Source: Salinarchaeum sp. (lineage in GTDB: Archaea; Halobacteriota; Halobacteria; Halobacteriales; SKNY01). From it: a DNA stretch of 47,097 nucleotides. Below are positions 1 through 9,103 of the stretch, piece after piece. The notes under the pieces are model-generated. The model was given only the letters and a program-made list of their open reading frames with translations, made no database searches and was not told where the DNA came from. Each line of letters opens with the position of its first letter. Within the stretch, counting starts at the first letter, position 1. The position numbers were made by a program, and so were the translations under genes. The stretch spans positions 1 through 47,097 of the forward strand of contig SKNY01000065.1 in NCBI GenBank assembly GCA_007123105.1, written 5' to 3'.

Positions 1-618
1 ACACTCTTTTTCTGTGCCGGGGCGATTCACGTCGAGACCCACACGGACAACATCAGCGAGATGGCCGGTATCGGTCGGCGCATGCCGTTGACGATGACGG
101 CGTTTACCGTCGGTGCCGCTGGGATGGCCGGCATTCCACTCGTTGCCGGATTCGTCAGCAAGTTCTACCTGCTGGTCGGTGGCATTGGAGCCGGCGGATT
201 CGGGAGTGTCGGAGCCGACGCAGCCGTCCTGTCACCAACCCTGGCGGCCATCTTCGCCGGATCGCTCATCGTCTCCGGTATATTGAATATCGCCTACTTC
301 TGGCCGATCGTCTACACGGCGTTTTTCGAGACGCCGGAGGCACACGATCCAAAGCCGTTGCTCGAGCACCCGATCGGCGGTCGGGAACGGGCAGTGACTG
401 ACGGAGGTCCAACCCACGGATCCGATAGCGACCATCACCACCACGGTGGTGCACCGGCTGGCGGATGGGAGGCCCGCACACCATGGACCGAGAGTACGTG
501 GCTGATGATCGTGCCAATCGGTCTGCTTGCGGTCGGTGCGCTTGTCCTCGGAACCGTTCCGAACACGGCTGTGTTCCTCGATCTCGTGATCTACATCGTG
601 GAGGTGGTCGACCCATGA
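1..618 (+). CDS. Na+/H+ antiporter subunit of the MnhD/NuoL family, C-terminal part
   Basis: Frame 1 is open from the first base of the window, so this is the 3' part of a longer gene. It encodes the last membrane segments of a proton-translocating antiporter subunit (Proton_antipo_M family), a partner in the Mrp/Mnh Na+/H+ antiporter that uses the proton gradient to export sodium. Segments such as GIPLVAGFVSKFY, with the conserved lysine, and AIFAGSLIVSGILNIAYFW are typical. A His-rich loop (SDHHHHGG, about residue 144 of the visible part) precedes the last helix. Its TGA overlaps the ATG of the next subunit, so the two are translationally coupled. MnhD1/D2/D3 or complex I paralogues cannot be separated here. 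Confidence 0.85.
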   Translation, partial: TLFFCAGAIHVETHTDNISEMAGIGRRMPLTMTAFTVGAAGMAGIPLVAGFVSKFYLLVGGIGAGGFGSVGADAAVLSPTLAAIFAGSLIVSGILNIAYFWPIVYTAFFETPEAHDPKPLLEHPIGGRERAVTDGGPTHGSDSDHHHHGGAPAGGWEARTPWTESTWLMIVPIGLLAVGALVLGTVPNTAVFLDLVIYIVEVVDP

Positions 619-2405
619 TGGAGCTCGCAACGGCTCTTCCGCCGTGGCTGCCGATCATAATCGGTGCGGGATTACTCCTGGTGCTCCCCCGGGCGGTGGG
701 ATATACGGTGGCTGGAATATCGGTCGCAACGCTCGTACCGCTCTCGCTGGTGGCACCTGCAGGAGCGCACCTCACTGTCGGGTTCCTGGGATTCGAGTCG
801 ACGTTCCTCTACGTGGACGAGGCGACGAGGCTGCTCGGGCTTGGCTTTGGCATTTTAGGTACGGCTGCCGTCTGGTATGCCTACGCGAGCGGCCTCAGCC
901 GTCGGTCCGGTGCCATTGCACTGGCGTACGTGGCAACCACGATCGGCGTCGTCTTTGCGGGCGACTGGTTGAGCATGGTGTTCTTCTGGGAGTTGATGGC
1001 CATTACGAGCACGGTGCTCGTGTGGGCGTACGGCGGTGCGGCCATCAGGGCTGGCTATCGCTACGCGATTGCTCATGGGATTGGCGGCAGTTTGGTCTTG
1101 TTTGCGGTGACCTGGCATTATGTCGCAGTCGAGACCTTCGCCTTCGGCGCGATAGTCGACGGGATCGCACCGGGTGGTCCAGCGCTACTTGCCGTCCTCG
1201 GTATTGGCGTCAACTGCGGGTTCATCGGTCTCCACACGTGGCTGCCCGACACGTACCCCCGTCCACACGTTGCCTCGAGTGTGTTCCTGTCGGTCTTTAC
1301 GACGAAGACGAGTGCGTACATGCTCTTTCGCGCGTTCCCCGATGGCGATCTGTTGATCGCGTACATGGGCGGGTTGATGGCCGTATACGGGGTCGTCTTT
1401 GCCCTCCTCCAACATGACATGCGGGCACTATTGTCCTATCACATCCAGGCCCAGGTCGGCTATATGGTCGCCGGCATCGGGATCGGTTCTGCGATCGGGA
1501 TTGCCGGGGCGCTCGGACACGTCTTTAACAATATCATGTACAAGGCGCTGTTGTTCATGGCGGTCGGTGTCATCATCCTCCGGACGGGCGAGCACGATCT
1601 CTATCGGCTCGGTGGACTCTGGCGGGAGATGCCCGTGACCGCGGGAGCCTTCGCGCTCGGTGCCCTCTCGATTACCGCGGTGCCCGGAACGAATGGGTTC
1701 ATCAGCAAAGGCATGCTGCTCGATGCAGCTGATCCGGCGTATTACGGTGCACCCGAATTCCACGCCCTCTACTGGTTGCTGATGATCGGCGCAGTCGGTA
1801 CGTTCCTCTCGTTCATCAAGCTCGGCTATTATGCATTCCTACACGGTCCAGCTACGGTGACAGTCACTGACGCGACACCGGGCCAATCGATCGCCATGCT
1901 CTCGATAGGAGCCGTGTGTATCGGGTTTGGTGTGTTCTGGCAGGCGTTCGTTGGCATCCTCCCCGGGGGCGAGGCCCTCATTGTCGAGGGAAGCGCAAAC
2001 CCCTACAGCGTTGGCCATCTCATCGATGCGGTCGGCCTGCTCGTGGTGAGTGTCATCGGATTTGCCGTGATTCGGAAGCCACTCAGCAGCGTCGGTCACG
2101 TGCGAGACGTGGATCGATGGCTCAATCCACTCCTGTTTTACACTGGCAAGGGGTCGATGCTCGCGATCACCGAATTGTATGCTGCAGTCGATCGGCTCGT
2201 CGTTCGGTTGGTAGTCCTCTCCTACTGGATTGCCAACAATCCGGTGACGACCGCTCGTCGAGTCGGTCTCACACCGGCTGATTCGGTTGCGGCAAACGGT
2301 GGTCGGCCATCAACGATTCCAATCCGTGCAAGCATCGGCACCACGGTCCTAGTGATCACGGTAGTTCTGACGCTCGTGCTGTTCATCCTCCTCTCATTTA
2401 CCTGA
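615..2405 (+). CDS. Na+/H+ antiporter subunit D-like protein (Mrp/Mnh, NuoL/M/N family)
   Basis: A 596-residue, roughly 14-helix membrane protein of the proton-conducting transporter family. The conserved Glu of helix 5 lies in MVFFWELMAIT, and the channel lysines lie in FTTKTSAYMLF and NNIMYKALLFM, as in MrpD and NuoL. A long C-terminal extension with extra helices (VLVITVVLTLVLFILLSF at the end) follows the core. The start is the ATG in an ATGATGA overlap with the upstream stop; the frame is open further upstream, but that part lies inside the preceding gene. It is the last gene of the antiporter operon and converges on dnaG. It probably works in sodium export at the cytoplasmic membrane. 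Confidence 0.87.
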   Translation: MMELATALPPWLPIIIGAGLLLVLPRAVGYTVAGISVATLVPLSLVAPAGAHLTVGFLGFESTFLYVDEATRLLGLGFGILGTAAVWYAYASGLSRRSGAIALAYVATTIGVVFAGDWLSMVFFWELMAITSTVLVWAYGGAAIRAGYRYAIAHGIGGSLVLFAVTWHYVAVETFAFGAIVDGIAPGGPALLAVLGIGVNCGFIGLHTWLPDTYPRPHVASSVFLSVFTTKTSAYMLFRAFPDGDLLIAYMGGLMAVYGVVFALLQHDMRALLSYHIQAQVGYMVAGIGIGSAIGIAGALGHVFNNIMYKALLFMAVGVIILRTGEHDLYRLGGLWREMPVTAGAFALGALSITAVPGTNGFISKGMLLDAADPAYYGAPEFHALYWLLMIGAVGTFLSFIKLGYYAFLHGPATVTVTDATPGQSIAMLSIGAVCIGFGVFWQAFVGILPGGEALIVEGSANPYSVGHLIDAVGLLVVSVIGFAVIRKPLSSVGHVRDVDRWLNPLLFYTGKGSMLAITELYAAVDRLVVRLVVLSYWIANNPVTTARRVGLTPADSVAANGGRPSTIPIRASIGTTVLVITVVLTLVLFILLSFT

Positions 2406-2472
2406 AAGCCAGTGGATTGATCAATCGGTGAACGAACCGGTGGGGTGTCCAAACCGATTCATCACGTCCAAA

Positions 2473-3750
2473 TTAGGCATCCACTGGTGCGATGTCGAGT
2501 TCTGGAAACGTAGCGACGTGGACACTGATCGGTCGTTTTACCACGTGTTCGACGTGGTGGCCGATGATCGTCGGGACGTCGTGTCGGGCCGCCACATCCA
2601 GTTCGACTTGCGTGATCGGTCCGTTGATCAACACCGTCTGGCAGGCGTCATGTTCGTCAAGCCGAGCAGCGAGCTCATCTCGGGACGCTTCGACGAGTTG
2701 GTGAGCGCCTTCATCAAGCAACAGAATTGTGTCTGGGTCGGCATCGAGGATGGCTGCCGCAGCTGCCTCGATCGATTCGTCCGCAACATGTTCGTGGACA
2801 CAATCTTCGGCCTCGGGTTCCTCCGGCGTCTCGGTGGACGCGGTGTCAGAGCCAGATGGTACCGCGTCGACCCCGTCCTCCCGCGGTTCGAGGGTGCCAG
2901 AAGGAGGTTCCATCGTTGGGACCACCTGGTCGTAATCGTCAATTGCGGCCGGTGACGGCTCGTAAGGGACACGTTCGGCAAGCGCTTCCCGGATCTCGGC
3001 TCCGCTCAACTCCTCGACCACCTCGCCGGGGGGTGCAAACGTCACATAATCGACGTCGCCGACCTGGGCGAGCTCAAGCAACAGAAGATTCCCGCCACGG
3101 TCGCCATCGAAAAACGCGGTAACCGTATGGGCTTCCGTCAACGACGCGATCTCATCGGGAACGTTAGTACCCTCGACGCCGACCACGTGGTCGATGCCGT
3201 ACCGGAGCAATCGACGGACATCAGAACGCCCCTCTACAACGATGAGTTCGTCGGTCTCCCCGACGGCCGGTCCGGCAGGATATCCATGGAAATCGGCGAG
3301 TTCGACGGGCATTGTCGTCTCCCGGACGACCGTGACGAGATCCCGACCGGCGATGCCGATGTCATCGAATCCGTCCTCAATCAGCTCCGTTGCTCGATCA
3401 ACGATGTGACGGCGTTTTGCGGCGCGGACGTCTTCAATTCGTTCGACTTCAACTGATGCATAACACGGACCGATCCGGTCGATCGTTTCAAGTGACGCAG
3501 CGAGTACGGCCGTTTCCACCCGATCCATCGTCGTCCCGATGATGATGGTGCCGGTCGACACTCCATTCTCACTCTCGACTTCGACCTGCATGCGCCCGAC
3601 GCGTCCCGCCGCCTGGGACGAGCGGAGTTCGAGATCGTTACCGAGGAGTCCATCAGTTTGACCGAAAATGGCCCCAACGACATCGCTTCGTTCGATGACG
3701 CCGCTCGCGGTGATGCGGGCGACGATGTGATAGGTTGCAGCATCAGTCAT
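2473..3750 (-). CDS. dnaG: Archaeal DnaG-type primase/TOPRIM protein
   Basis: A 425-residue archaeal DnaG homologue. The N-terminal conserved region (1-150) is followed by a TOPRIM domain with the catalytic Glu in VVEGRSDV (E173) and the DxD pair in FFDGD (D215, D217). An acidic, low-complexity linker (about 270-320) leads to a C-terminal domain. In archaea this family makes RNA primers in vitro and is also bound to the exosome, so it may act in RNA metabolism as well as replication. ATG at 3750 (protein begins MTDAATYH) is preferred over an in-frame upstream start because it matches the family N-terminus. It is transcribed divergently from the 3887 regulator. Confidence 0.93.
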   Translation of the reverse strand: MTDAATYHIVARITASGVIERSDVVGAIFGQTDGLLGNDLELRSSQAAGRVGRMQVEVESENGVSTGTIIIGTTMDRVETAVLAASLETIDRIGPCYASVEVERIEDVRAAKRRHIVDRATELIEDGFDDIGIAGRDLVTVVRETTMPVELADFHGYPAGPAVGETDELIVVEGRSDVRRLLRYGIDHVVGVEGTNVPDEIASLTEAHTVTAFFDGDRGGNLLLLELAQVGDVDYVTFAPPGEVVEELSGAEIREALAERVPYEPSPAAIDDYDQVVPTMEPPSGTLEPREDGVDAVPSGSDTASTETPEEPEAEDCVHEHVADESIEAAAAAILDADPDTILLLDEGAHQLVEASRDELAARLDEHDACQTVLINGPITQVELDVAARHDVPTIIGHHVEHVVKRPISVHVATFPELDIAPVDA

Positions 3751-3855
3751 CGGGAGACCCCTCGGTAGTGTCGATTTCTGATACTCGCCGGGACGGAAAA
3801 GTTGTATCGGTCCTGCTACCCGCATACAGCAGTTCCCGCCGGAGGCGTTCACTAG

Positions 3856-3865
3856 GGGTTAAGAA
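3856..3865 (+). promoter_or_regulatory. TATA-like element for the HFX_2341-type regulator gene
   Basis: The sequence GGTTAAGA is centred about 27 nt upstream of the ATG at 3887. This is the spacing expected for a haloarchaeal promoter driving a leaderless transcript. Inferred from position and composition only. Confidence 0.4.
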
Positions 3866-3886
3866 TCTCCCCGGCGGAATACCGGT

Positions 3887-4795
3887 ATGCAGACCCACAT
3901 CGTCCCGGTCGGGTTTGATTACGACCGGCTCATTGCGCCGCTCGTCCGGGATCGGATGGAGGTTGATCGGGTAATTTTGCTCCAAGGACCGGTCGGTAGC
4001 GAGGCAAATGTCGAGTACTCCCGTCACGTCACTCAGAAACTAGAAACCGATTTCCACAATCTGTTGGGTGCAGAGACAGAACGACGAACGATCGAAGACG
4101 TCTACGATTACGATGCCGCCTTCGAGCACGCCTACCGACTGATTGCCGCTGAACTCGACGATGGAAACGAAGTGTGGGTCAACGTGAGCGCCATGCCACG
4201 GACGGTCAGTTTTGCGGTCGCAACGGCCGCACACTCCCTGGCTGTCGAGCGAACCGAGGAGCGCGAATCGATTCACACCTACTATACGGCACCAGAGAAG
4301 TACCTGGAAACGGAGCTGGCCGAGGAACTGCGACACGATCGGGAACTTCTTCGGACACTATCGGTAACTGACCAAGACGGCGCAATCGAGCGACGCCTCG
4401 ATCGGATCGACGCAGTACTACACGAATTCGACGAACGGGGCACGACCATCGGAGCAAAGGAGATCGACGGCCACCACATCGTTGAGTTCCCGCTTGCATC
4501 ATTCTCGAACGTCAAGCCGTTCGAAGAAGTGATTCTCTTCAAACTGGGAGAAGACGGTGAATTCCAAAGTGTGAGCGAGCTTGCAGAAGCACTGGCCCGC
4601 GAACTCGAGGAGGAATTTACCGATAGCTTTCGGTCGAAGGTCATCTACAACGTCGACCGGCTCGGCCCGGGGGGCAAGGGGTATATCGAACAGGAGGAGA
4701 CGGGTAAGGCACACCGGACACGCCTCTCCCGGATCGGAGAATTATGGGTCCGGGCTCACACGGAGGAAGAAGCCGTTCAACCAGCGGACGTGTAA
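3887..4795 (+). CDS. HFX_2341-family (DUF6293) regulator: CARF-like N-terminus plus winged helix
   Basis: A 302-residue protein of a haloarchaeal family annotated as HFX_2341-type transcriptional regulators. Residues 1-150 look like a Rossmann/CARF-like sensor: a first strand HIVPVGFDYDR (4-14) with a turn into a helix, and a second conserved block VNVSAMPRT (98-106) where CARF proteins bind their nucleotide. The C-terminal third (about 195-302) has helix-turn-helix character (VSELAEALARELEEEF, then a recognition-helix-like FRSKVIYNVDRL) and ends RIGELWVRAH. The CARF assignment is my inference from pattern. No cas genes are nearby. It diverges from dnaG and its stop lies next to the TnpB element. 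Confidence 0.8.
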   Translation: MQTHIVPVGFDYDRLIAPLVRDRMEVDRVILLQGPVGSEANVEYSRHVTQKLETDFHNLLGAETERRTIEDVYDYDAAFEHAYRLIAAELDDGNEVWVNVSAMPRTVSFAVATAAHSLAVERTEERESIHTYYTAPEKYLETELAEELRHDRELLRTLSVTDQDGAIERRLDRIDAVLHEFDERGTTIGAKEIDGHHIVEFPLASFSNVKPFEEVILFKLGEDGEFQSVSELAEALARELEEEFTDSFRSKVIYNVDRLGPGGKGYIEQEETGKAHRTRLSRIGELWVRAHTEEEAVQPADV

Positions 4796-6235
4796 ACTAC
4801 CCTACCCTACTTCGCTCGGTCTGGCGACCTCGCTCGTTGAGGGCAGGACTTTCGCGTGGACTCCCGTTCTATGCCACCGTCCGTGGTAGCGGGAGGACGT
4901 ACTCCCCCACTTCCATTCAACGTCCCGCGATTCAAGCGCACGTTTACGGGCGCGCCTCCGTCGGCTGCGTTTTGCCTCCGACGGAGATACCGATAGCCGA
5001 TGTTCTTCGCCGCGTTGTAATCCGCGTGGTTCTGATACCCGCACTTCAGACATTCGAGGTGATCGCCGTCACGGTTGTCCTTGTAGTACAGCCGCACGTC
5101 GAACAGCGTTGGGACGTGTGGTTCGGCGGGACTCGCACGGCTTCGATGCCGCACTCTGTCGCTTTGTACTCGACGTATTGGAACAACCGACGGAACGCCC
5201 AGACGTGTTGCCACGTTGCTTGCGGGATGTGCTCGCGGATATGCGTTAAGTCCTCGAAGACGATGTGCGAACAGCCGGATTCGACGGCTTCCTCGGTGAG
5301 TTCGTTCGCTACGCCATGCAGGTATATCTCGAAGCGTCCGTACTCCTTGCGACCGACGCCTTCGATGGCTTCGTGTGCCGCTCGCGTCCCGGTCTGTTGC
5401 AGCGAGCCACGGTGCTTCTCGTACTCCCGTCGCCAATGGTTGAACTCACCGGCGGACCAAAACGTGCCGGTTGACGAAACGGCGAGATTGTTCACACCAA
5501 GGCCCACACCGAGGACTGTCCTGTGCTCGGTGTCGGGTTCGGGGCCGTCGGCTTCGACCTTTCGCATCGAGGCATGCAGGAACCACACACCGGTTCGACG
5601 CTGTAGGTTCGCCATGCGGAACTCGTAGCCCTCGTCTTCGAGGTAGGTCCGTGGATGACGCTCAGGGTCGTCGGGAAGGATGTAGTCGCACGCGACGCGC
5701 CCGTTGACGGTCGAAAGCGAAACGTGGTCGCGGTGGAACGTCGCGCTTCGTTTGTCGTAGACCGCGCTATCGGCGGAGAATGAGGGTTGCGACGTTCGTT
5801 CACCGCGTTTCAGCCGTGCGACACCGCTCTTGACGGCTTCGACCGCTCGGCGGACTCCATTCTGCACGAGATTCGCGGTAAGGTCGGTTTCGGCACGCAG
5901 TTGGTCGTACAAGGCACGTTCGGCTTTGGCCATTGAGGTAACGTGGTATCCGTCGTCACCATGCCAACACCATTTGCTCGCGGTGTTTGCACAGTGTTTG
6001 AATTGCTCGACCGTCTCGCGAAGGGACGCATCGGCGTCCTGAGGCACGTCGAGCTTGATTACGGCGGTACGACGGTATTCCACGACGTTTCACATAATGT
6101 GGTGGTGTTCCGTAAACATCTGGGAGCGGGACTGCCTGATAACTTGGTTCGTTGCGGAGTTCTCGGCTCTTCCCCGCCCAACTCCGTTCGCTTCGCTCAC
6201 TCCGTTGAGGAAGGGGCCTCCGCCTCGCAATTTAG
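4796..6235 (-). mobile_element. Decayed IS200/IS605-type (IS1341-like) element carrying only tnpB
   Basis: The element is defined by a broken tnpB and by atypical GC-rich, palindrome-rich flanks. On the plus strand, the stretch just after the stop of the 3887 gene (about 4796-4870) and the stretch 6090-6235 fit no host gene. The latter holds the small palindrome CACATAATGTG (6091-6101) and repeated ACTCCGTT/CGCTTCGCTC motifs. No tnpA (Y1 transposase) is present, as in IS1341-type elements. The exact ends are not resolved. The left end appears to run into the 3' end of the DUF1405 gene. No target-site duplication is expected for this family. Confidence 0.6.
4807..6083 (-). pseudogene. tnpB: TnpB (IS200/IS605 OrfB), frameshifted and lacking the first RuvC aspartate
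   Basis: An RNA-guided nuclease of the TnpB family (Cas12 ancestor). The first ORF (5046-6083, 345 residues) carries the OrfB core, the RuvC-II Glu in IVFEDL (E277) and the first zinc-finger pair CSTC (C327, C330). It then leaves frame near 5090. The other frame continues with [20 protein letters not shown], which supplies the second Cys pair and the third catalytic Asp. Adding one base at about 5091 restores the usual spacing, so this looks like a 1-nt deletion. Independently, the RuvC-I motif reads GVGLGVNNLA instead of GVDLGVNNLA: codon 194 is GGC (5502-5504), a GAC-to-GGC change that removes the catalytic Asp. Two separate lesions argue for an inactive relic, although the truncated first ORF could still make an RNA-binding protein. 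Confidence 0.85.
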
Positions 6236-6907
6236 GTGAACACTCCGCCCCCGTTCTATGCGCGTTAAAAATGCGAGGACCGTAATCCAGATCGTCAGTA
6301 CCACCGCAGCCACGGCGAGGAAATCCCCGGCCGTGGCGTTTAACCAGAGTTCGGCCTCCCGGTCGGTTGGGACCCAGGTGTGGTGGGGACCACCGACGAT
6401 CGGCACGAAGAAGTCGACGATCAAGTCGAAGGTGTACCACGTCAACGCGCCGATAATCGCCCAGGGTGGAAACCGCGCGTAGTGCTGGATCAAAAAGGCC
6501 TGGGCAACCATGAGCAGGTGGCTCCAGAAGAGAAAGTGGAACATCTCTGGATCGAGGTATGAAAAGTCCTCTCGGAAGACCAGCAGGGTGTAGGGAGTCC
6601 ACAGCCCGAGCTTGATGTTCCCATAAAACGCGAGAAGGTTGATCAACTCATTTGATCGGCCGAGCCGCCAGAGCGCCAGGCTAGCTGCCATAAACAGCGT
6701 GGCAAGCGGACTATCGGGAACCCACGGCCACATCACCAGCGGCGTGTCGGCAAGCTGGAAACGATAGTACCAGAACCCGAACGCCGTTCCGATGAGGTTG
6801 ATCACCACGATCGGCCACGCAAATCGCAGCGCGAGGGCCTCGATCCGACCAGGTAACGGCGCCACCACCCGGGATCTCACCTCCGCAAGCAACCGGGGAG
6901 CGCCCAT
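6197..6907 (-). CDS. DUF1405 family membrane protein, C-terminus probably altered by the IS
   Basis: A 236-residue membrane protein with about six to seven hydrophobic segments and family-typical stretches (INLIGTAFGFWYYRFQL, MWPWVPDSPLATLFMAASLA, NIKLGLWTPYTLL). DUF1405 proteins (YpjA-like) have no assigned reaction. The start ATG at 6907 leaves 83 nt to pdxS, which is divergent. The last residues (from about SVHLNCEAEAPSSTE) are encoded by sequence that looks like the left end of the adjacent TnpB element, so the native stop has probably been replaced. Function of the protein may be intact, since the changed part is a short hydrophilic tail. Confidence 0.75.
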   Translation of the reverse strand: MGAPRLLAEVRSRVVAPLPGRIEALALRFAWPIVVINLIGTAFGFWYYRFQLADTPLVMWPWVPDSPLATLFMAASLALWRLGRSNELINLLAFYGNIKLGLWTPYTLLVFREDFSYLDPEMFHFLFWSHLLMVAQAFLIQHYARFPPWAIIGALTWYTFDLIVDFFVPIVGGPHHTWVPTDREAELWLNATAGDFLAVAAVVLTIWITVLAFLTRIERGRSVHLNCEAEAPSSTE

Positions 6908-6961
6908 GATGGCGACTGTTCACGTTCATGCTTATCGGTGCCGATCCCTGACTGCATAACA

Positions 6962-6970
6962 CCTTAACCC
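6962..6970 (+). promoter_or_regulatory. TATA-like element for pdxS
   Basis: CCTTAACCC is centred about 25 nt before the pdxS ATG at 6991, the normal place for a haloarchaeal TATA box of a leaderless mRNA. Positional inference. Confidence 0.35.
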
Positions 6971-6990
6971 CCCGTACCCCATCTTTGGGT

Positions 6991-7899
6991 ATGGAAGAAG
7001 CAGTGGAGTTGGACGAGCTTCGCCGTGGGACGGAGCTTATTAAACGCGGCTTTGCCCAGATGCAACAGGGTGGCGTCATCATGGACGTGGTGAACGCAGA
7101 ACAAGCCCAAATCGCCGAAGATGCGGGTGCCGTTGCGGTCATGGCCCTCGAGGCCGTGCCAGCCGACATTCGGAAACGCGGAGGCGTCGCACGAATGGCC
7201 GATCCGTCGGATGTCGAGGAGATAATCGAGGCCGTCTCCATCCCGGTGATGGGCAAGGCCAGAATCGGTCACACGATGGAAGCCAGGATTCTCGAGGCGA
7301 TTGGTGTCGACATGATCGACGAATCCGAGGTACTCACCCCGGCCGACGACGCCTATCACATCGATAAGCGGGACTTCACTGTCCCGTTCGTCTGCGGAGC
7401 TCGTAGCCTCGGGGAGGCACTCCGACGCATCGATGAGGGGGCCGCCATGATCCGAACGAAAGGCGAGGCCGGAACCGGTGACGTCAACCAGGCTGTCCAT
7501 CACCAACGAACGATCGCCGGTGAAATCGGGCGGCTTGAAGGAGTTGACTATCAGGCGCGGACGGCCTACGCCCACGAGATCGACGCGCCGCCATCGTTGG
7601 TCCATGAGGTCGCCGAGCGCGGGCGGCTGCCGGTCGTCAACTTCGCGGCAGGCGGAATCGCGACACCAGCCGATGCAGCGTTGATGATGCATCATGGGGT
7701 AGACGGCGTTTTCGTTGGGAGCGGAATTTTCGGGGCAGAGGATCCCGAGGCGATGGCAGACGCCATTGTCACCGCCGTCACGCATTGGGACGATCCGGAC
7801 CGGCTCGCAGAAGTGAGCGCTGCGGCGGGGAGCGGGATGACCGGGACGGCAAACGTTGACTTGCCCGAGGAGGAACAGCTCCAATACCGTGGCAACTGA
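6991..7899 (+). CDS. pdxS: Pyridoxal 5'-phosphate synthase, PdxS subunit
   Basis: A 302-residue (beta/alpha)8-barrel enzyme that makes PLP from ribose 5-phosphate, glyceraldehyde 3-phosphate and ammonia supplied by the PdxT glutaminase. Visible landmarks are [20 protein letters not shown], the Schiff-base lysine in VMGKARIGH, the second lysine in [10 protein letters not shown], and [13 protein letters not shown] with the phosphate-binding [12 protein letters not shown] at 6991 is chosen over an in-frame TTG two codons earlier. No pdxT lies in this window, so the partner must be encoded elsewhere. The GTG of the next gene overlaps its last codons. Confidence 0.96.
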   Translation: MEEAVELDELRRGTELIKRGFAQMQQGGVIMDVVNAEQAQIAEDAGAVAVMALEAVPADIRKRGGVARMADPSDVEEIIEAVSIPVMGKARIGHTMEARILEAIGVDMIDESEVLTPADDAYHIDKRDFTVPFVCGARSLGEALRRIDEGAAMIRTKGEAGTGDVNQAVHHQRTIAGEIGRLEGVDYQARTAYAHEIDAPPSLVHEVAERGRLPVVNFAAGGIATPADAALMMHHGVDGVFVGSGIFGAEDPEAMADAIVTAVTHWDDPDRLAEVSAAAGSGMTGTANVDLPEEEQLQYRGN

Positions 7900-8113
7900 C
7901 GATCAACGAAGTTCCCTCCAGCTTGTAGGGATCGCATTGCTATTCGGGATTCCAGTCGGAATTGGAATTGCCATCGCGGTGTTCCGAGTGACCGGCGGCG
8001 CAGCCACGATGTGGTCGGTGGTCACCGGTCTTGCCGCCGGGCTCGCACTAGTCGTTGCAATCGTCATTATCGGCACAACGGGGTCGGTTGATCCCGATTT
8101 CGATCACTTGTAA
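7889..8113 (+). CDS. Small two-helix membrane protein downstream of pdxS
   Basis: A 74-residue protein starting at GTG 7889 inside the last codons of pdxS (11-nt overlap), then two hydrophobic segments ([21 protein letters not shown] and [21 protein letters not shown]). An in-frame ATG at 7856 would extend further into pdxS and is less likely. No family is recognised. The overlap suggests co-translation with pdxS. Its 3' end overlaps the convergent thrB by 10 nt. Confidence 0.65.
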   Translation: MATDDQRSSLQLVGIALLFGIPVGIGIAIAVFRVTGGAATMWSVVTGLAAGLALVVAIVIIGTTGSVDPDFDHL

Positions 8114-8982
8114 ACGGTTGCACCTGGTCCGACTGTTGTCTGATACGCCCGTGCGTCGACGTCATGTGCGGCGAACGCATCCACCATCGCCCCGCCAATC
8201 CCCCGCTGATGTCGATGGTGACAAGCCGCAATCACTGTCGGTCCCGCACCGCTTACCGTTACCCCAGTGGCGCCGTTCGCGAGAGCAGCGTCCCGGACAT
8301 CAGGATATCCATCGATCAGTGCCGCGCGTTCGGGGGTGACGATGTGGTCTTCCATTCCCTGACCGACGAGAACGGGATCGTTTCGCATCATGCCGGCAGT
8401 GAGCGTTGCCGCCCGACCGACGGTGTCGATGACGTCTGCGATCGTTGCCCGATCTGGAACGACGTTCCTCGCGTCACGGGTCGAGACGACGATGTCTGGC
8501 AGGCAAGCGACGACCGGGATCGAAGCGTCGATCTGAGTGACGACCTCCTCGGTGGCAATCGTAAAACCGCCCAAAATGGCAGGGGCAACGTTATCGACGT
8601 GTGCCGTACCCGAGACGAGTGCTTCGCCTTGGGCTGCGTACGGGATCAGGTCGCGATAGTTCAGGCCGAGGTCGTACAGTTCGTTCAGTCCGATGGCCGT
8701 CGCTGCTGCGCTCGCAGCAGACGAGCCGAGCCCGGATGCAGGACGTACGCCTTTGTCGATTTCGATGTGGGCGGTCACGTCGAGCGCCTGGGCGACTGCA
8801 CCTGCCGTGTTCCGATCCGGATCCTCAGGGATGAATTCACTCCCGACTCCGGACATCGTGATCGTCGTTTCGGCGGCCTCCGAAACATGGACCACATCGG
8901 CGGGTCGACCGAGTGCGGCGCCGAATACGTCGTATCCGCTGCCGAGATTGGCGCTCGTCGCCGGCACTCGCACCGTTACCAT
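8104..8982 (-). CDS. thrB: Homoserine kinase
   Basis: A 292-residue GHMP kinase that phosphorylates homoserine for threonine synthesis. The N-terminal motif VRVPATSANLGSGYDVFG and the ATP-binding loop VRPASGLGSSAASAAATA are diagnostic. The C-terminal GHMP motif appears as GVTVSGAGPTVIA. Length is typical for ThrB. It converges on the small pdxS-linked membrane gene. No threonine synthase or homoserine dehydrogenase gene lies nearby, so the pathway is dispersed. Confidence 0.95.
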   Translation of the reverse strand: MVTVRVPATSANLGSGYDVFGAALGRPADVVHVSEAAETTITMSGVGSEFIPEDPDRNTAGAVAQALDVTAHIEIDKGVRPASGLGSSAASAAATAIGLNELYDLGLNYRDLIPYAAQGEALVSGTAHVDNVAPAILGGFTIATEEVVTQIDASIPVVACLPDIVVSTRDARNVVPDRATIADVIDTVGRAATLTAGMMRNDPVLVGQGMEDHIVTPERAALIDGYPDVRDAALANGATGVTVSGAGPTVIAACHHRHQRGIGGAMVDAFAAHDVDARAYQTTVGPGATVYK

Positions 8983-9103
8983 GAACCAGAAAACCCGCAG
9001 GATCCTGAAAAAGCTAGCGAACCGCTATATCCGCCGACTGGTAGTGGCGGAAAGTTGGATCTGCCAGTCAGATCGACCGAAGAGCAAGGGCTCATCGGTT
9101 CGA

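Noticed and set aside
465-614. Upstream extension of the second antiporter gene to ATG 465
   Set aside because: It lies inside the preceding subunit in another frame. The ATG at 615 gives a typical coupled overlap and an immediate hydrophobic start.
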